Source: Thermomonospora echinospora (lineage in GTDB: Bacteria > Actinomycetota > Actinomycetes > Streptosporangiales > Streptosporangiaceae). Taken from it: a stretch of 64,000 bases of DNA. Made by a program: the position numbers and the translations under genes. Positions 28,636-37,256 of the stretch are shown here, piece by piece; within the stretch, counting starts at the first letter, position 1, and each line of letters begins with the position of its first letter. Under the pieces are notes generated by a model that ran no database searches, was not told the DNA's origin, and saw only the letters and a program-made list of their open reading frames with translations. The stretch covers positions 709,499 through 773,498 of the forward strand of contig NZ_FNVO01000001.1 of the NCBI RefSeq assembly GCF_900108175.1. Reading direction: 5' to 3'.

Positions 28636-29949
28636 TCAGGCTCCTGGTGAGTGCTCGGCCGGTACCGGGGATGCCTCCACCCTGTCGGCCAGGCCGGAGA
28701 CGTCCACGGAATCCAGTGGGATCGGCGAGAACATCGGCGGCTCCTCCTCCGGCGTCAGCGCCGTGGGGCCATAGATCCAATCGGTGAAGGAGTAGTCGTA
28801 GGTGTCACGGGCCCGTAGGAGCGTGTTGCGCTGGAGGCGGGCGACGCCGTCCAGATGCCACAGCTCGCCCCAGGCGCGGGCCGTGGTCAGGACGCGCCGG
28901 CAGTGCTCGGGGCGGACGGCCTCGTAGGCCGCCAGGGCGCCCTGCCAGTCGATCGAGCCGTCCTCGGCGCGGCGCGCGGCGACGTGCTTGGCGAGCACCC
29001 AGCCGTCCTCGATGGCCATGATCGCGCCCTGCGCCATGTACTGCAGCGGCGGGTGGGCGGCGTCGCCGAGCAGCGCGATGCCGCCGTCGCCCCACGTCAT
29101 GATGGGGTCGCGGTCGAACATCCGCCACCAGCGGTCGCGCCACATCAGCGGGATGCCGGCCTGGACGTCCGGGCAGGTCGCGGCGAAGGCGTCGTCGAGT
29201 TCGTCGGGTGTGCCCCAGTCCTCCTCGCCCGCGAGGGCCTTGGGGGACTGGAAGACCGCGACCTGGTTGAGCATCGCGCCGCCGCGCAGCCCGTAGCGGA
29301 CGAAGTGGCAGCGCGGGCCGACGTGGACCGAGACCTCGCTGAGGTCGACGTCCCGGCCGACCTGTTCGATGGGTAGGGCGGCGCGGTAGGCGACGTAGGA
29401 GGAGCTGACCGGCTCGTCGTCGACCAGGAGCCTACGCGCGACGGAGTGCAGGCCGTCGGCGGCGATGACGATCCGGGCCTTGTCGACGCGGCCGTCCGCC
29501 AGCAGGACCCGGGCGCCGGACACGGTGTTCTCGTAGCCGCTGACCCGGGCGTCGGTGATCAGGTCGACTCCCGCGCGCCGGCAGGCGCGCAGGAAGATGC
29601 CGTGCAGGTCGCTGCGGTGGATGACCATGTACGGAAAGCCGTACTCGCGTTCCAGGTCGACCAGGTCCAGACGGGTCAGCTCGCTGCCGTCGACGGCGTC
29701 GCGCATCACCATGCTCTTCGGCAGCACGCCGAGGTGCTTGGCCTCGTCGAGCAGGCCGTAGTCGTGCAAGATCCGGGTGCAGTTGGGCGCGATCTGGAGG
29801 CCGGCGCCGACCTCGCCGAACTCGCGGGCCTGCTCCAGCACGCGCACCCGCAGGCCCTCGCGGGCGAGGGCGAAGGCCGCGCTCAGGCCGCCGATGCCGC
29901 CTCCGACGATCAGGACGTCAACGGGGTACGCAGAAGGGGAGGTGGTCAC
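28636..29949 (-). CDS. 3-hydroxybenzoate 6-monooxygenase (FAD-dependent)
   Basis: This 437-residue class A flavoprotein hydroxylase converts 3-hydroxybenzoate to gentisate. It has the FAD motif LIVGGGIGGLSAAFAL, the DG motif IAADGLHSVARR and the GD motif LLGDAAHPPLQYMAQGA. The order FGEVGAGLQIAPNCTRIL, VSSSYVAYRA, GPRCHFVRYGLRGGAMLNQV and RAWGELWHLDG follows characterised 3-hydroxybenzoate 6-hydroxylases closely. A GTG at 29949 with GAGGAGAGCAAC upstream is chosen over one 12 codons earlier. It is the last gene of the gentisate operon and supplies its substrate. Confidence 0.9.
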   Translation of the reverse strand: MTTSPSAYPVDVLIVGGGIGGLSAAFALAREGLRVRVLEQAREFGEVGAGLQIAPNCTRILHDYGLLDEAKHLGVLPKSMVMRDAVDGSELTRLDLVDLEREYGFPYMVIHRSDLHGIFLRACRRAGVDLITDARVSGYENTVSGARVLLADGRVDKARIVIAADGLHSVARRLLVDDEPVSSSYVAYRAALPIEQVGRDVDLSEVSVHVGPRCHFVRYGLRGGAMLNQVAVFQSPKALAGEEDWGTPDELDDAFAATCPDVQAGIPLMWRDRWWRMFDRDPIMTWGDGGIALLGDAAHPPLQYMAQGAIMAIEDGWVLAKHVAARRAEDGSIDWQGALAAYEAVRPEHCRRVLTTARAWGELWHLDGVARLQRNTLLRARDTYDYSFTDWIYGPTALTPEEEPPMFSPIPLDSVDVSGLADRVEASPVPAEHSPGA

Positions 29950-29975
29950 GTTGCTCTCCTCGGTGCCGTGGACGC

Positions 29976-30686
29976 TCACAACCACGCCGGCAGCGTCGGA
30001 GCGGGGGAGCCGTCGGTCGCGGTCAGGGTGTGCGGACGGCCGGCGAGGTACGCCGTGACCTCTGCGAGGGGGCCGGCGACCGCGGTGGCGTCGTCTTCAC
30101 CGAGCAGTTCCCAGCGGTCGCCAGTGTCGGCGGCGGTGAGAACGAGCGCGGGCCCGGGAGCGTTGCCGCGCTTGCCCGTGATGTCGTCGGCCAAGGCGGC
30201 CAGGAAGCCGGCGGGAAGGTCGGCGAAGGAGACACCGGTGGCCAGGTCGACGGTGTGTACGCAGACCTCGCGCGAACGCAGCCATGGGATCTCGGTCGCG
30301 GGGACCGTGCGGCCCTGGGCGGTGACCACTTCGGCGTTCCACTGGGCGGAGCTCAGGGCGGCGGTGCCGACGGCGAGCCGGTCCGCGGACTCGTGCAACC
30401 AGGCGGCCAGTTCGGCGGCCGGCTTCTGGGAACCGGCCTCGATGTCGGCGTTGCGCTGTTCACGCGAGGAGTACATCGGGGTCTCCTCACCGGTCGCGGC
30501 CCAGCGCACCAGGTTGCCCAGCGCGTCGGCGTTCGCCGCCACGTGCGCCACCAGGTGCTTGCGGGTCCAGTCGGGGAGTCCGGAGGGGGCGAGGTACTGC
30601 TCCTCACCCCACCCGGCGACCGCGTCGAGGAACAGTTCGGTGCCGGCCGCGCTCCAGCTCAGCGCGTCCTCGAAGGTGCGGCGCAT
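29976..30686 (-). CDS. Mycothiol-dependent maleylpyruvate isomerase
   Basis: This 236-residue protein isomerises maleylpyruvate to fumarylpyruvate using mycothiol. It has the MDMPI N-terminal DinB-like bundle with the metal ligand in RKHLVAHVAANADALGNLV, the MYSSREQRNADIEAG segment and the second ligand pair in REVCVHTVDLATG, followed by the MDMPI C-terminal domain. The start overlaps the preceding stop as TGATG. Between gentisate dioxygenase/fumarylpyruvate hydrolase and 3-hydroxybenzoate hydroxylase its role is clear. Confidence 0.9.
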   Translation of the reverse strand: MRRTFEDALSWSAAGTELFLDAVAGWGEEQYLAPSGLPDWTRKHLVAHVAANADALGNLVRWAATGEETPMYSSREQRNADIEAGSQKPAAELAAWLHESADRLAVGTAALSSAQWNAEVVTAQGRTVPATEIPWLRSREVCVHTVDLATGVSFADLPAGFLAALADDITGKRGNAPGPALVLTAADTGDRWELLGEDDATAVAGPLAEVTAYLAGRPHTLTATDGSPAPTLPAWL

Positions 30687-31534
30687 CAGGCTGCGCTCTC
30701 CTCGGCCACGGTGTTCTCGAGCCGGCCGATGCCCTGGATCTCGGTGACGACGCGCTCGCCGCCGGTCAGATAGCGCTTGGGGTCGCGGGCGTGGCCGACA
30801 CCGCCGGGCGTGCCGGTGGCGATGATGTCGCCGGGGTGCAGGCGCACCACCGTCGAGACGTACTCCACCAGCGCGACCGGGTCGAAGAGCAGATCGCCGG
30901 TGTTGTCGTGCTGCATGACCTCGCCGTCGACGCTGAGCCTGACCTCGAGCTCGGGACGTACGCCGCCGGGCAACTCGTCCGGGGTGACGACGTACGGGCC
31001 GACCGGGGTGGAGGAGTCCCACATCTTGCCCTGCAGCCACTCGCGGGTGCGGAACTGCCAGTCCCGGCAGGTGATGTCGTTGAGGACGGTGAACCCGGCA
31101 ATCGCGGCCTCGGCCTCCGCGCCCCTGGCGCGGCGGGCCGGCGCGCCGATCACCACGGCGAGTTCGACCTCCCAGTCGAACTCGGTGGTCTCCTCCGGGC
31201 GGGCGATCTCATCGGTGGCGCCGATGAGGCAGTCGGCGAACTTCGCGAACAAGGTGGGATACTGCGGAAGCTCGCGGCCCATCTCCTGGATGTGGTTCTT
31301 GTAGTTGAGCCCCACGCAGACGACCTTCGAGGGGCGCGGCACGACCGGCGCGAAGTCCGCGCCCTCGGCGGGGTAGGTCCTGGCAGCGCTCGCGTCGACG
31401 GCCGCGGCGTTGGCGGCCCAGCCGCCCTGGGAGAGCAGTTCGCCGAGGTCGGCGGCGCCGAGGTCGACCAGCCGGTCGCCGTCGAGCCGTACGGCCCGGG
31501 TCGAGCCGTCGACGCGGAGGGTGGCGAGCTTCAT
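30686..31534 (-). CDS. Fumarylpyruvate hydrolase (FAH family)
   Basis: This 282-residue fumarylacetoacetate-hydrolase-family protein cleaves fumarylpyruvate to fumarate and pyruvate. It has VVCVGLNYKNHIQEMGR, the metal-binding acids in EFDWEVELAVVIG, the LNDITCRDWQ segment and the catalytic-loop GDIIATGTPGGVGHAR. Length and motif order fit the one-domain FAH hydrolases of the gentisate pathway. Its ATG overlaps the dioxygenase stop (ATGA). Confidence 0.92.
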   Translation of the reverse strand: MKLATLRVDGSTRAVRLDGDRLVDLGAADLGELLSQGGWAANAAAVDASAARTYPAEGADFAPVVPRPSKVVCVGLNYKNHIQEMGRELPQYPTLFAKFADCLIGATDEIARPEETTEFDWEVELAVVIGAPARRARGAEAEAAIAGFTVLNDITCRDWQFRTREWLQGKMWDSSTPVGPYVVTPDELPGGVRPELEVRLSVDGEVMQHDNTGDLLFDPVALVEYVSTVVRLHPGDIIATGTPGGVGHARDPKRYLTGGERVVTEIQGIGRLENTVAEESAA

Positions 31535-32700
31535 CGGGTGGTCCCTTCGGTGCGGGTGTCGTGCTGGGTGCGGTTGAGCCGGAGGGCTTCGAAGACGGGG
31601 GAGTCGCTGAACCGGAACAGGTCCAGCGCGCCCGAGTCGGAATCGGTGGAGCCGGCCTCGGAGCGGGCGGAGAAGGATTCCCAGGACGGGACGACGAACA
31701 GGTCACCGCGGGTGACCGACCAGGTCCTGTCGCCCACGGTGACGGTGCCGGAGCCATCGAAGACCTGGTAGACCGACGAGCCGGTCTCGCGGACCGGGGT
31801 CGTCTCCGCGCCGCGGACGATGCGGTGCATCTCGACACGGATCGTGGGCAGGACGTCGGCGCCGGTGGCCGGGTTCGTGTAGCGGACGGCGGCATGGCCG
31901 GGCTCGACGGTGCCTCCGAAGCCCTCGGACTCCAGGGAGAGCTGGTCGGTCAGGGCGCGGTCGGTGAACTCCCACTTGTAGGACAGCAGCGGGGTGCCCG
32001 GGCCGGGTTCGCCGGCCGACAGCGGACGTAGCCCGGGGTGGGCCCACAGCCGCTCGGAACGGGAGCGCTCGGGCGTGATCCGCTCGGCGTCGCCGATCTC
32101 ATCGCGGCCGAACTCGAAGAACTGCGCCTCACAGGCGTACTGGAGCGGGATGTCGAGGCCGTCGATCCAGGCCATCGGCTCGTCGGCCGCGTTGTGGTGG
32201 GCGTGCCAGTTCCAGCCGGCCTGCGGCAGGAAGTCGCCGCGGCGCATCGGGACGGCGTCGCCGTTCACGACCGTCCACACCCCCTCGCCCTCGACGACGA
32301 AGCGGAAGGCGTGCTGGGTGTGACGGTGCTCGGGGGCGTCCTCGCCGGGCATCAGGTACTGGATCGCGGCCCACAGCGTGGGGGTTGCGAAGGGCCGGCC
32401 GCCCAGGCCCGGGTTGGCCAGCGCGATCGCCCGCCGTTCCCCGCCGCGGCCGACCGGGACGAGGTCGCCGGCCCGCTCGGCGAGCCCGCGCAGGTTCTCC
32501 CAGCGCCACAGGTGCGGTACCGCGCGCGAACGGGGATGCGCCGGCATCAGGTCGCCGATCTCCGTCCACAGCGGCACCAGCAGCTCCCGCTCGAAACCGC
32601 GGTAGAGGTCTTCGAGCGCGGGGGTGACGTCGGGCTGGCCCGGCGCGTCGGTCGCCCGGAGCCGCACCGGGGACGCTGGCGTGGTCACAGGGGTGCTCAT
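31531..32700 (-). CDS. Gentisate 1,2-dioxygenase
   Basis: This 389-residue bicupin Fe(II) dioxygenase opens the gentisate ring to maleylpyruvate. The first cupin has the metal ligands in PEHRHTQHAFRFVVEGEG and the conserved DFLPQAGWNWHAHHN turn; the second cupin has VYQVFDGSGTVTVGD. It is the first gene of a tightly overlapping minus-strand operon that continues with fumarylpyruvate hydrolase, maleylpyruvate isomerase and 3-hydroxybenzoate 6-hydroxylase. An IclR regulator is divergent with a perfect palindrome in the gap. Confidence 0.95.
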   Translation of the reverse strand: MSTPVTTPASPVRLRATDAPGQPDVTPALEDLYRGFERELLVPLWTEIGDLMPAHPRSRAVPHLWRWENLRGLAERAGDLVPVGRGGERRAIALANPGLGGRPFATPTLWAAIQYLMPGEDAPEHRHTQHAFRFVVEGEGVWTVVNGDAVPMRRGDFLPQAGWNWHAHHNAADEPMAWIDGLDIPLQYACEAQFFEFGRDEIGDAERITPERSRSERLWAHPGLRPLSAGEPGPGTPLLSYKWEFTDRALTDQLSLESEGFGGTVEPGHAAVRYTNPATGADVLPTIRVEMHRIVRGAETTPVRETGSSVYQVFDGSGTVTVGDRTWSVTRGDLFVVPSWESFSARSEAGSTDSDSGALDLFRFSDSPVFEALRLNRTQHDTRTEGTTR

Positions 32701-32740
32701 ACGGTTAATGTTGCTGCTGTCTCACTCTGAAGAACGGCTA

Positions 32741-32757
32741 ATTCTGCTGTGCAGAAT
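32741..32757. promoter_or_regulatory. IclR operator candidate
   Basis: ATTCTGC-TGT-GCAGAAT is a perfect 7-bp inverted repeat with a 3-nt centre, in the 66-bp gap between the IclR start and the gentisate dioxygenase start. Its size and symmetry match IclR-family operators, so it probably controls both directions. Confidence 0.75.
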
Positions 32758-32766
32758 CGAGAGGCC

Positions 32767-33543
32767 ATGGACAAGCCGCTGAAGAATCCGCCCACCTACC
32801 TGATCACCAGTGTCGATCATGCGTTGCGGATCGCCGCGATGCTGCAACTGGAGGGCGAGCTGACCGTCTCGGAGGTGGCCGAGCGGCTGGGCGTGGCCCG
32901 TTCCACCGCGCACCGGCTGCTCGCGATGCTGGTGTACCGGGACTTCGCGGTCCAGGACGAGCGGCGCCTCTACCGGGCCGGCCCGGTCCTGGAACTGGCC
33001 GCCCACTCGCCCTCGGTCGCGTCCCGGCTGCGGGCGGCGGCCCTGCCGCACCTGCACCGGCTGGTCGACGTGCTCGACGAGTCCGCCAACCTGGCGGTGC
33101 GCACCGGGGACACGGTCCGGTTCATCGCCAGCGTCGAGTGCACGCAGAGCCTGCGGGTGGGCTCCCGAGAGGGCATGGTGTTCCCGGCCCACCGCACCAC
33201 GGCGGGACTGCTGCTGCTGGCCGAGCTGACCGACGAGGAGCTCGCGGCGGTCTACCCGGCCGAGCGGTACGCCGACCGCCCCGAGGACCGGCCCGATCTG
33301 GCACGGCTGCGGACCCGGCTGGCCCGGGTGCGGCGCAACGGTTTCGTGCTCAACCAGGGCCGCTCGGAGCGCGGCGTGGTGGCGCTCGGCGTGCCGATCC
33401 GGGCCCCGGACGGGGACGCCCTCGCCGGGCTGTCGGTGTCGATGCCGAGCGGACGCTACGACCGGCGCCGGCTGCCGGCACTGGTCGACATTCTTTCCCG
33501 CGCCGCGGGCGCCGTCGGGGCCGACCTCGCCCGCTCGGCCTGA
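32767..33543 (+). CDS. IclR-family regulator of the gentisate operon
   Basis: This 258-residue protein has the IclR winged helix (LTVSEVAERLGVARSTAHRLL) at about residues 35-55 and the GAF-like effector domain with FPAHRTTAGLLLLAEL and FVLNQGRSERGVVALGVPIR. The ATG at 32767 follows GAGAGG; an in-frame GTG six codons earlier falls inside the operator palindrome. Such regulators commonly sense gentisate or 3-hydroxybenzoate; the effector here is inferred from context. Confidence 0.93.
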   Translation: MDKPLKNPPTYLITSVDHALRIAAMLQLEGELTVSEVAERLGVARSTAHRLLAMLVYRDFAVQDERRLYRAGPVLELAAHSPSVASRLRAAALPHLHRLVDVLDESANLAVRTGDTVRFIASVECTQSLRVGSREGMVFPAHRTTAGLLLLAELTDEELAAVYPAERYADRPEDRPDLARLRTRLARVRRNGFVLNQGRSERGVVALGVPIRAPDGDALAGLSVSMPSGRYDRRRLPALVDILSRAAGAVGADLARSA

Positions 33544-33635
33544 ACGGATACCGGGTGAAGCGATGCGCCGCCGTGGAACGAGGCGGCGCGCCGGCTTCCG
33601 CCGCGTGGCCGAACGCCGTGCTCGGCCACGTTCGG

Positions 33636-35366
33636 CTACCCGTTCTCCGCCGCGGTGCGCTTCGTGAACGGCAGTACGAGCCGGGACCGGTGGGCGGCGT
33701 CGCGATAGATCTTGTGGGTGACGGGGCGGCCCACCGGCAGGTGGAACGCGTCCGGCGGCAGCAGCGAGTTGTGCGCGTCGGCCAGCGGTTCGTCGTTGGA
33801 CAGCTCCACCACCAGCCGGTGGCCGGGGGCGAACGTCGCCGCGAACGGGTAGAGCCGCAGGACGTACTCCTCGATCTTCCCGGGCACCACCGGTACGGCG
33901 CGGGTGTGCGGGTGGTACGGGTCGCCCTCGGTCGTCCGGTCGTCCAGCTCGCGGTGCGACGCCTTGAGGAAGCCGGTGGTGATCAGCTGGCGGCCTCCGT
34001 TCGGGGCGACGTCCCACAGCCGCATGATGAAGTTCGTGTCGTCCTGGTCGATCTCGGCGAACAGGTGCGCCGCACCGGTGCCGATGAGCTCCGTGGGCTC
34101 CTCGAACGGCTCGGTGCTCCAGCTGACGATCTCCACCTTGTCGGTCACCGTCAACGGTGCCTGGTAGAAGCCGTCCGGGGCGGCGTGCTCGGCGCCCATC
34201 AGCTCGGGCTCCCAGGAGAGCCGGTGGCGCGGGCGCAGGTACAGCGGCCTGTACTCGATCTCCTTCGGCGGCCACTGCTGCGCGGTGACCACCTCACGCG
34301 AGCCCTCGACGAAGACGCTCACGGCCGGCTCGTCCATGATGCCGTTGTCGATGCCCTTGAGCCAGTACTCGTACCAGCGGAACATCTTGTCGTGCTCCTC
34401 GATCCAGGGGCGCGACTGCATCGGCGGGTAGGAGCCGATGTCCAGCTTCTTGGGACCCTTCAGCACGTTGAACAGCTCGATGTGGCCGTCCACGGTCCAG
34501 CCGCGTCCCTGGTCGATCTGCAGATAGACCGGGATGTCGATGTTCTCGGCCAGCGTGATGGGGTTGCGCTCCTCGTACCACTGCCCGTCGAGGTCGTTCA
34601 TCACGATGTCGAACCAGAACTCGCGGTTCTTCGGGTACTTCAGCACGTGCACGAGGTTGGGCCACGCGGCCACGTCCGGATCCCGGAGCCGCTCGTCGAC
34701 GAGTTTCTTGAGCTCCTCCGGGGAGTGGACCTCCTGCATACGGGACCTGACGTCGGTGTGCGCGATGCCGGAGTCGCCGCCGCGCCCCTCGCGGGCGGCC
34801 CGCGGCATGAACCACATGACGCCGCCGTGGTAGGTGGTCTCGTAGAAGTCGAAATGGCCGCCGCTGACGAAGATCGCCTTCAGGTGCGGCGGCCGCTCGG
34901 CCGCGGCGACCACCTGCATCGACCCGAAGTAGGAGATGCCGATCATGCCGACGTTCCCGTCGCACCACGGCTGCTCGGCGACCCATTCGATGAGGTCGTA
35001 CAGGTCCTGACCCTGGGGGACGCCACCGGCGTTGTAGTTGCCGATCATCGCGCCGCCGGAGTCACCGGTGCCGCGCATGTCACCGATGACGTGGACGTAG
35101 TCCTCCTTGACGACGCGCGCGATGTCACCGGCCTCGATACAGCCGTCCCACATCGGGCTGGGGCGGCGCTGCGGCGGCGTGGTGAGGGCGAGGGCCTGCA
35201 GCTCCTTGCCGTAGGCGCTCATCGCGATCAGGGCCGGCCGCGGCCTGTCCTCCGTGCCGTGGTAGGCGTCCACCGCGAGGGTGACCCCGTCGCGCATCGG
35301 TACCCGCAGGTCCTTGCGGACGGCGATCGTCTGCTCGCCCGCCTGGATCGTCTGGAAGTCGGCCAT
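33636..35366 (-). CDS. CocE/NonD-family serine hydrolase (X-Pro dipeptidyl-peptidase S15 type)
   Basis: This 576-residue alpha/beta hydrolase has DLRVPMRDGVTLAVDAYHG at the N-terminus, the oxyanion region, the nucleophile elbow GNVGMIGISYFGSMQ, and a C-terminal jelly-roll domain (HRLVVELSNDEPL). CocE relatives hydrolyse esters or amides. It is the last gene of the six-gene operon beginning with the phosphotriesterase-like pair. The likely role is cleavage of an ester or amide bond in the upper catabolic pathway. It has no signal peptide, so it acts in the cytoplasm. Confidence 0.85.
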   Translation of the reverse strand: MADFQTIQAGEQTIAVRKDLRVPMRDGVTLAVDAYHGTEDRPRPALIAMSAYGKELQALALTTPPQRRPSPMWDGCIEAGDIARVVKEDYVHVIGDMRGTGDSGGAMIGNYNAGGVPQGQDLYDLIEWVAEQPWCDGNVGMIGISYFGSMQVVAAAERPPHLKAIFVSGGHFDFYETTYHGGVMWFMPRAAREGRGGDSGIAHTDVRSRMQEVHSPEELKKLVDERLRDPDVAAWPNLVHVLKYPKNREFWFDIVMNDLDGQWYEERNPITLAENIDIPVYLQIDQGRGWTVDGHIELFNVLKGPKKLDIGSYPPMQSRPWIEEHDKMFRWYEYWLKGIDNGIMDEPAVSVFVEGSREVVTAQQWPPKEIEYRPLYLRPRHRLSWEPELMGAEHAAPDGFYQAPLTVTDKVEIVSWSTEPFEEPTELIGTGAAHLFAEIDQDDTNFIMRLWDVAPNGGRQLITTGFLKASHRELDDRTTEGDPYHPHTRAVPVVPGKIEEYVLRLYPFAATFAPGHRLVVELSNDEPLADAHNSLLPPDAFHLPVGRPVTHKIYRDAAHRSRLVLPFTKRTAAENG

Positions 35367-35390
35367 GAGTGCGAGATTCCTTGTCCTCTG

Positions 35391-36329
35391 TCAGGAGTTC
35401 TGGTCGAAGTGCGTGCGGTAGCCGTGCATCGACGTGAAGAACGGCGACGGTTCGAGCGTGGGATCGCCGGTGTAGCCGAGCCTCTCGGCGACAGGGGCGA
35501 ACGGGGAGTACGGCGAGTTCGTCTCCCGCAGGCCGTCCTGAAGGCAGCGGCACGCCGCTTCGCCGACACCGGCCTCGATGTCCAGGCTCCCCTGGAGCGC
35601 CTCCCGAGCCTGGTCGGCGTCGAGCTCGACGCCGTACGGCATGCCGTCCGCACGGCGGTACGGGTGCCCCAGGTACAGGTGCCGCGGGCGGATCTCGTCG
35701 CGCAGGTACCGCAGGCTGGCGCGGTACGCGGCCGGATCCATGTAGCCGGGGAAGCCGTTGGCGGCCCCGTGGACCTGGACGGCGTCGCCGACGAACACCG
35801 AACGCTGGCCGTCGATCACATAGGCCACCGATCCGGGCGTGTGGCCGGGGACCGCGTGGACGGAGACGGTGACGCCGCCACCGAGCGAGAGGGTCTCGCC
35901 GCCCTTGAGCAGCATGGTCGGCTCCATCTCGCCGGAGATGACCGCATTGGCCGCGGCCGTCACCTTCGCCTCGCCCTCGGGGTCGTTCAGGTAACGCGCC
36001 CGACCGTGGAGGTACTCGTCCACATGCGCCCGGCGTGAGCGCAGCATTGGGGCGTCGGCCTGGTGAATGACCACCTGCGCGCGCCGGCCGGTGAGTTCCC
36101 ACAGGGCGTGGGCGCCGCCGACGTGGTCGATATGACCGTGGGTCAGCAGGATCCAGCGCACGTCCTCGATGCGGCGCCCGACGGCCTCCAGCGCGGGGGC
36201 CATGCCCTCGGTGGGTGAGGAGGCGATCCCCGTGTCGACGATGGCCGGCTGGGGGGCGTCGATGAAGAAGCTGTACAGACCGAACCGACCCCACGGCGAG
36301 ACCAGGGGATGAACGTTCACGTGCGTCAT
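35391..36329 (-). CDS. Metallo-beta-lactamase-fold hydrolase
   Basis: This 312-residue protein has the dinuclear metal motif LLTHGHIDHVGGAHAL, followed by VPGHTPGSVAYVI and VFVGDAV, all in the expected order. The N-terminus GRFGLYSFFIDAPQPAIVDT matches glyoxalase II-like/lactonase members. It overlaps the upstream alpha/beta hydrolase stop by ATGA. A lactone or thioester hydrolase role in the operon is plausible, but the substrate is unknown. Confidence 0.85.
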   Translation of the reverse strand: MTHVNVHPLVSPWGRFGLYSFFIDAPQPAIVDTGIASSPTEGMAPALEAVGRRIEDVRWILLTHGHIDHVGGAHALWELTGRRAQVVIHQADAPMLRSRRAHVDEYLHGRARYLNDPEGEAKVTAAANAVISGEMEPTMLLKGGETLSLGGGVTVSVHAVPGHTPGSVAYVIDGQRSVFVGDAVQVHGAANGFPGYMDPAAYRASLRYLRDEIRPRHLYLGHPYRRADGMPYGVELDADQAREALQGSLDIEAGVGEAACRCLQDGLRETNSPYSPFAPVAERLGYTGDPTLEPSPFFTSMHGYRTHFDQNS

Positions 36330-37252
36330 GACTCGCCCTTCAGGAAGGCGGCCGTCTCCTCGAAGACCCGGTGGTATTCCGGGATCCAGGAGAAGTGCTG
36401 CACGAATCCGTGGCCGGCGCCCGGGTAGCGGCTCACCGTGGCGTCGACTCCGGCCCCCTTGAGACGCCGGCCGTAGAGTTCGCCCTCATCACGCATCGGG
36501 TCGTACTCCGCGGTCACGATCAGCGCGGGCGGCAGCCCGGTGAGGTCGGCCCGCTTGATCGGCGAGACCAGCGGATCGGCGGGGTCGGCGCCGCTGCCGA
36601 GGTAGAAGGCGTTGAACGGCTTCAGCCCCGCCGTCTCCAGGCCGTAGCCGACGGCGTTCTCGCGCAGCGAGGCGTAGCGGTCGACGTCGAAGTCCAGATC
36701 GAGCGAGGGGTAGAACATCACCTGGTGGGTGATCCGGTCGAAGCCGTCGTCGTGCGCCATGCCGGCGACCGCGGCGACGAACGTGCCGCCGGAGCTGTCA
36801 CCGGCGACGGCCAGCGTCGTGCCGTCCCAGGCCAGGGTCCCGCCGTTCTCGGCGGCCCATCGGACCGCGGCGTAGCAGTCCTTGAGACCGGCCGGGAAGG
36901 CGTGCTCGGGCGCCAGCCGGTAGCCGACGGAGACGACCTTGAGCCCGGTCTCCTTGGCCAGGGAGCGCGCGACGTGGTCGTGCGTTTCGAGGCTGCCGAG
37001 GAAGAACGCGCCGCCGTGGAAGTAGATCAGCAGGCCGTACGTGTCGGCCTCGACCGGCGTGTAGATCCGCACGGGGACCTCGCGCGCCGGAGTCCGCGCC
37101 GTGGTGTCCTCGACCGAGTGGAGTGGCAGGCGCTCCTCCAGAGGAAGAACCTGCGCCTCCTCCGCTGCGCGCATGGCGACCGGGTCGAGCGGGCCGGGAG
37201 GCGGCGCCGGCAGGCCGGCGAGGATCTGGGCGATGTCGGGGTGCAGCGGCAT
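36326..37252 (-). CDS. Alpha/beta hydrolase of the hormone-sensitive lipase (acetyl-esterase) group
   Basis: This 308-residue esterase has the oxyanion motif LLIYFHGGAFFLGS, the nucleophile in VAGDSSGGTFVAAVAG, the catalytic acid in TAEYDPMRDEGE and the histidine in GAGHGFVQHF. That is a complete HSL-type catalytic triad. It lies 4 nt after the flavin monooxygenase stop codon and overlaps the MBL gene. It probably cleaves a carboxylic ester formed or released in the same pathway. Confidence 0.9.
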   Translation of the reverse strand: MPLHPDIAQILAGLPAPPPGPLDPVAMRAAEEAQVLPLEERLPLHSVEDTTARTPAREVPVRIYTPVEADTYGLLIYFHGGAFFLGSLETHDHVARSLAKETGLKVVSVGYRLAPEHAFPAGLKDCYAAVRWAAENGGTLAWDGTTLAVAGDSSGGTFVAAVAGMAHDDGFDRITHQVMFYPSLDLDFDVDRYASLRENAVGYGLETAGLKPFNAFYLGSGADPADPLVSPIKRADLTGLPPALIVTAEYDPMRDEGELYGRRLKGAGVDATVSRYPGAGHGFVQHFSWIPEYHRVFEETAAFLKGES

Positions 37253-37256
37253 GGCG

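Noticed and set aside
33138-36038. A 966-codon plus-strand frame over the IclR, CocE and MBL genes
   Set aside because: The opposite-strand and in-frame genes show clear family motifs, while this frame is low-complexity His/Arg/Val-rich sequence typical of a shadow frame.
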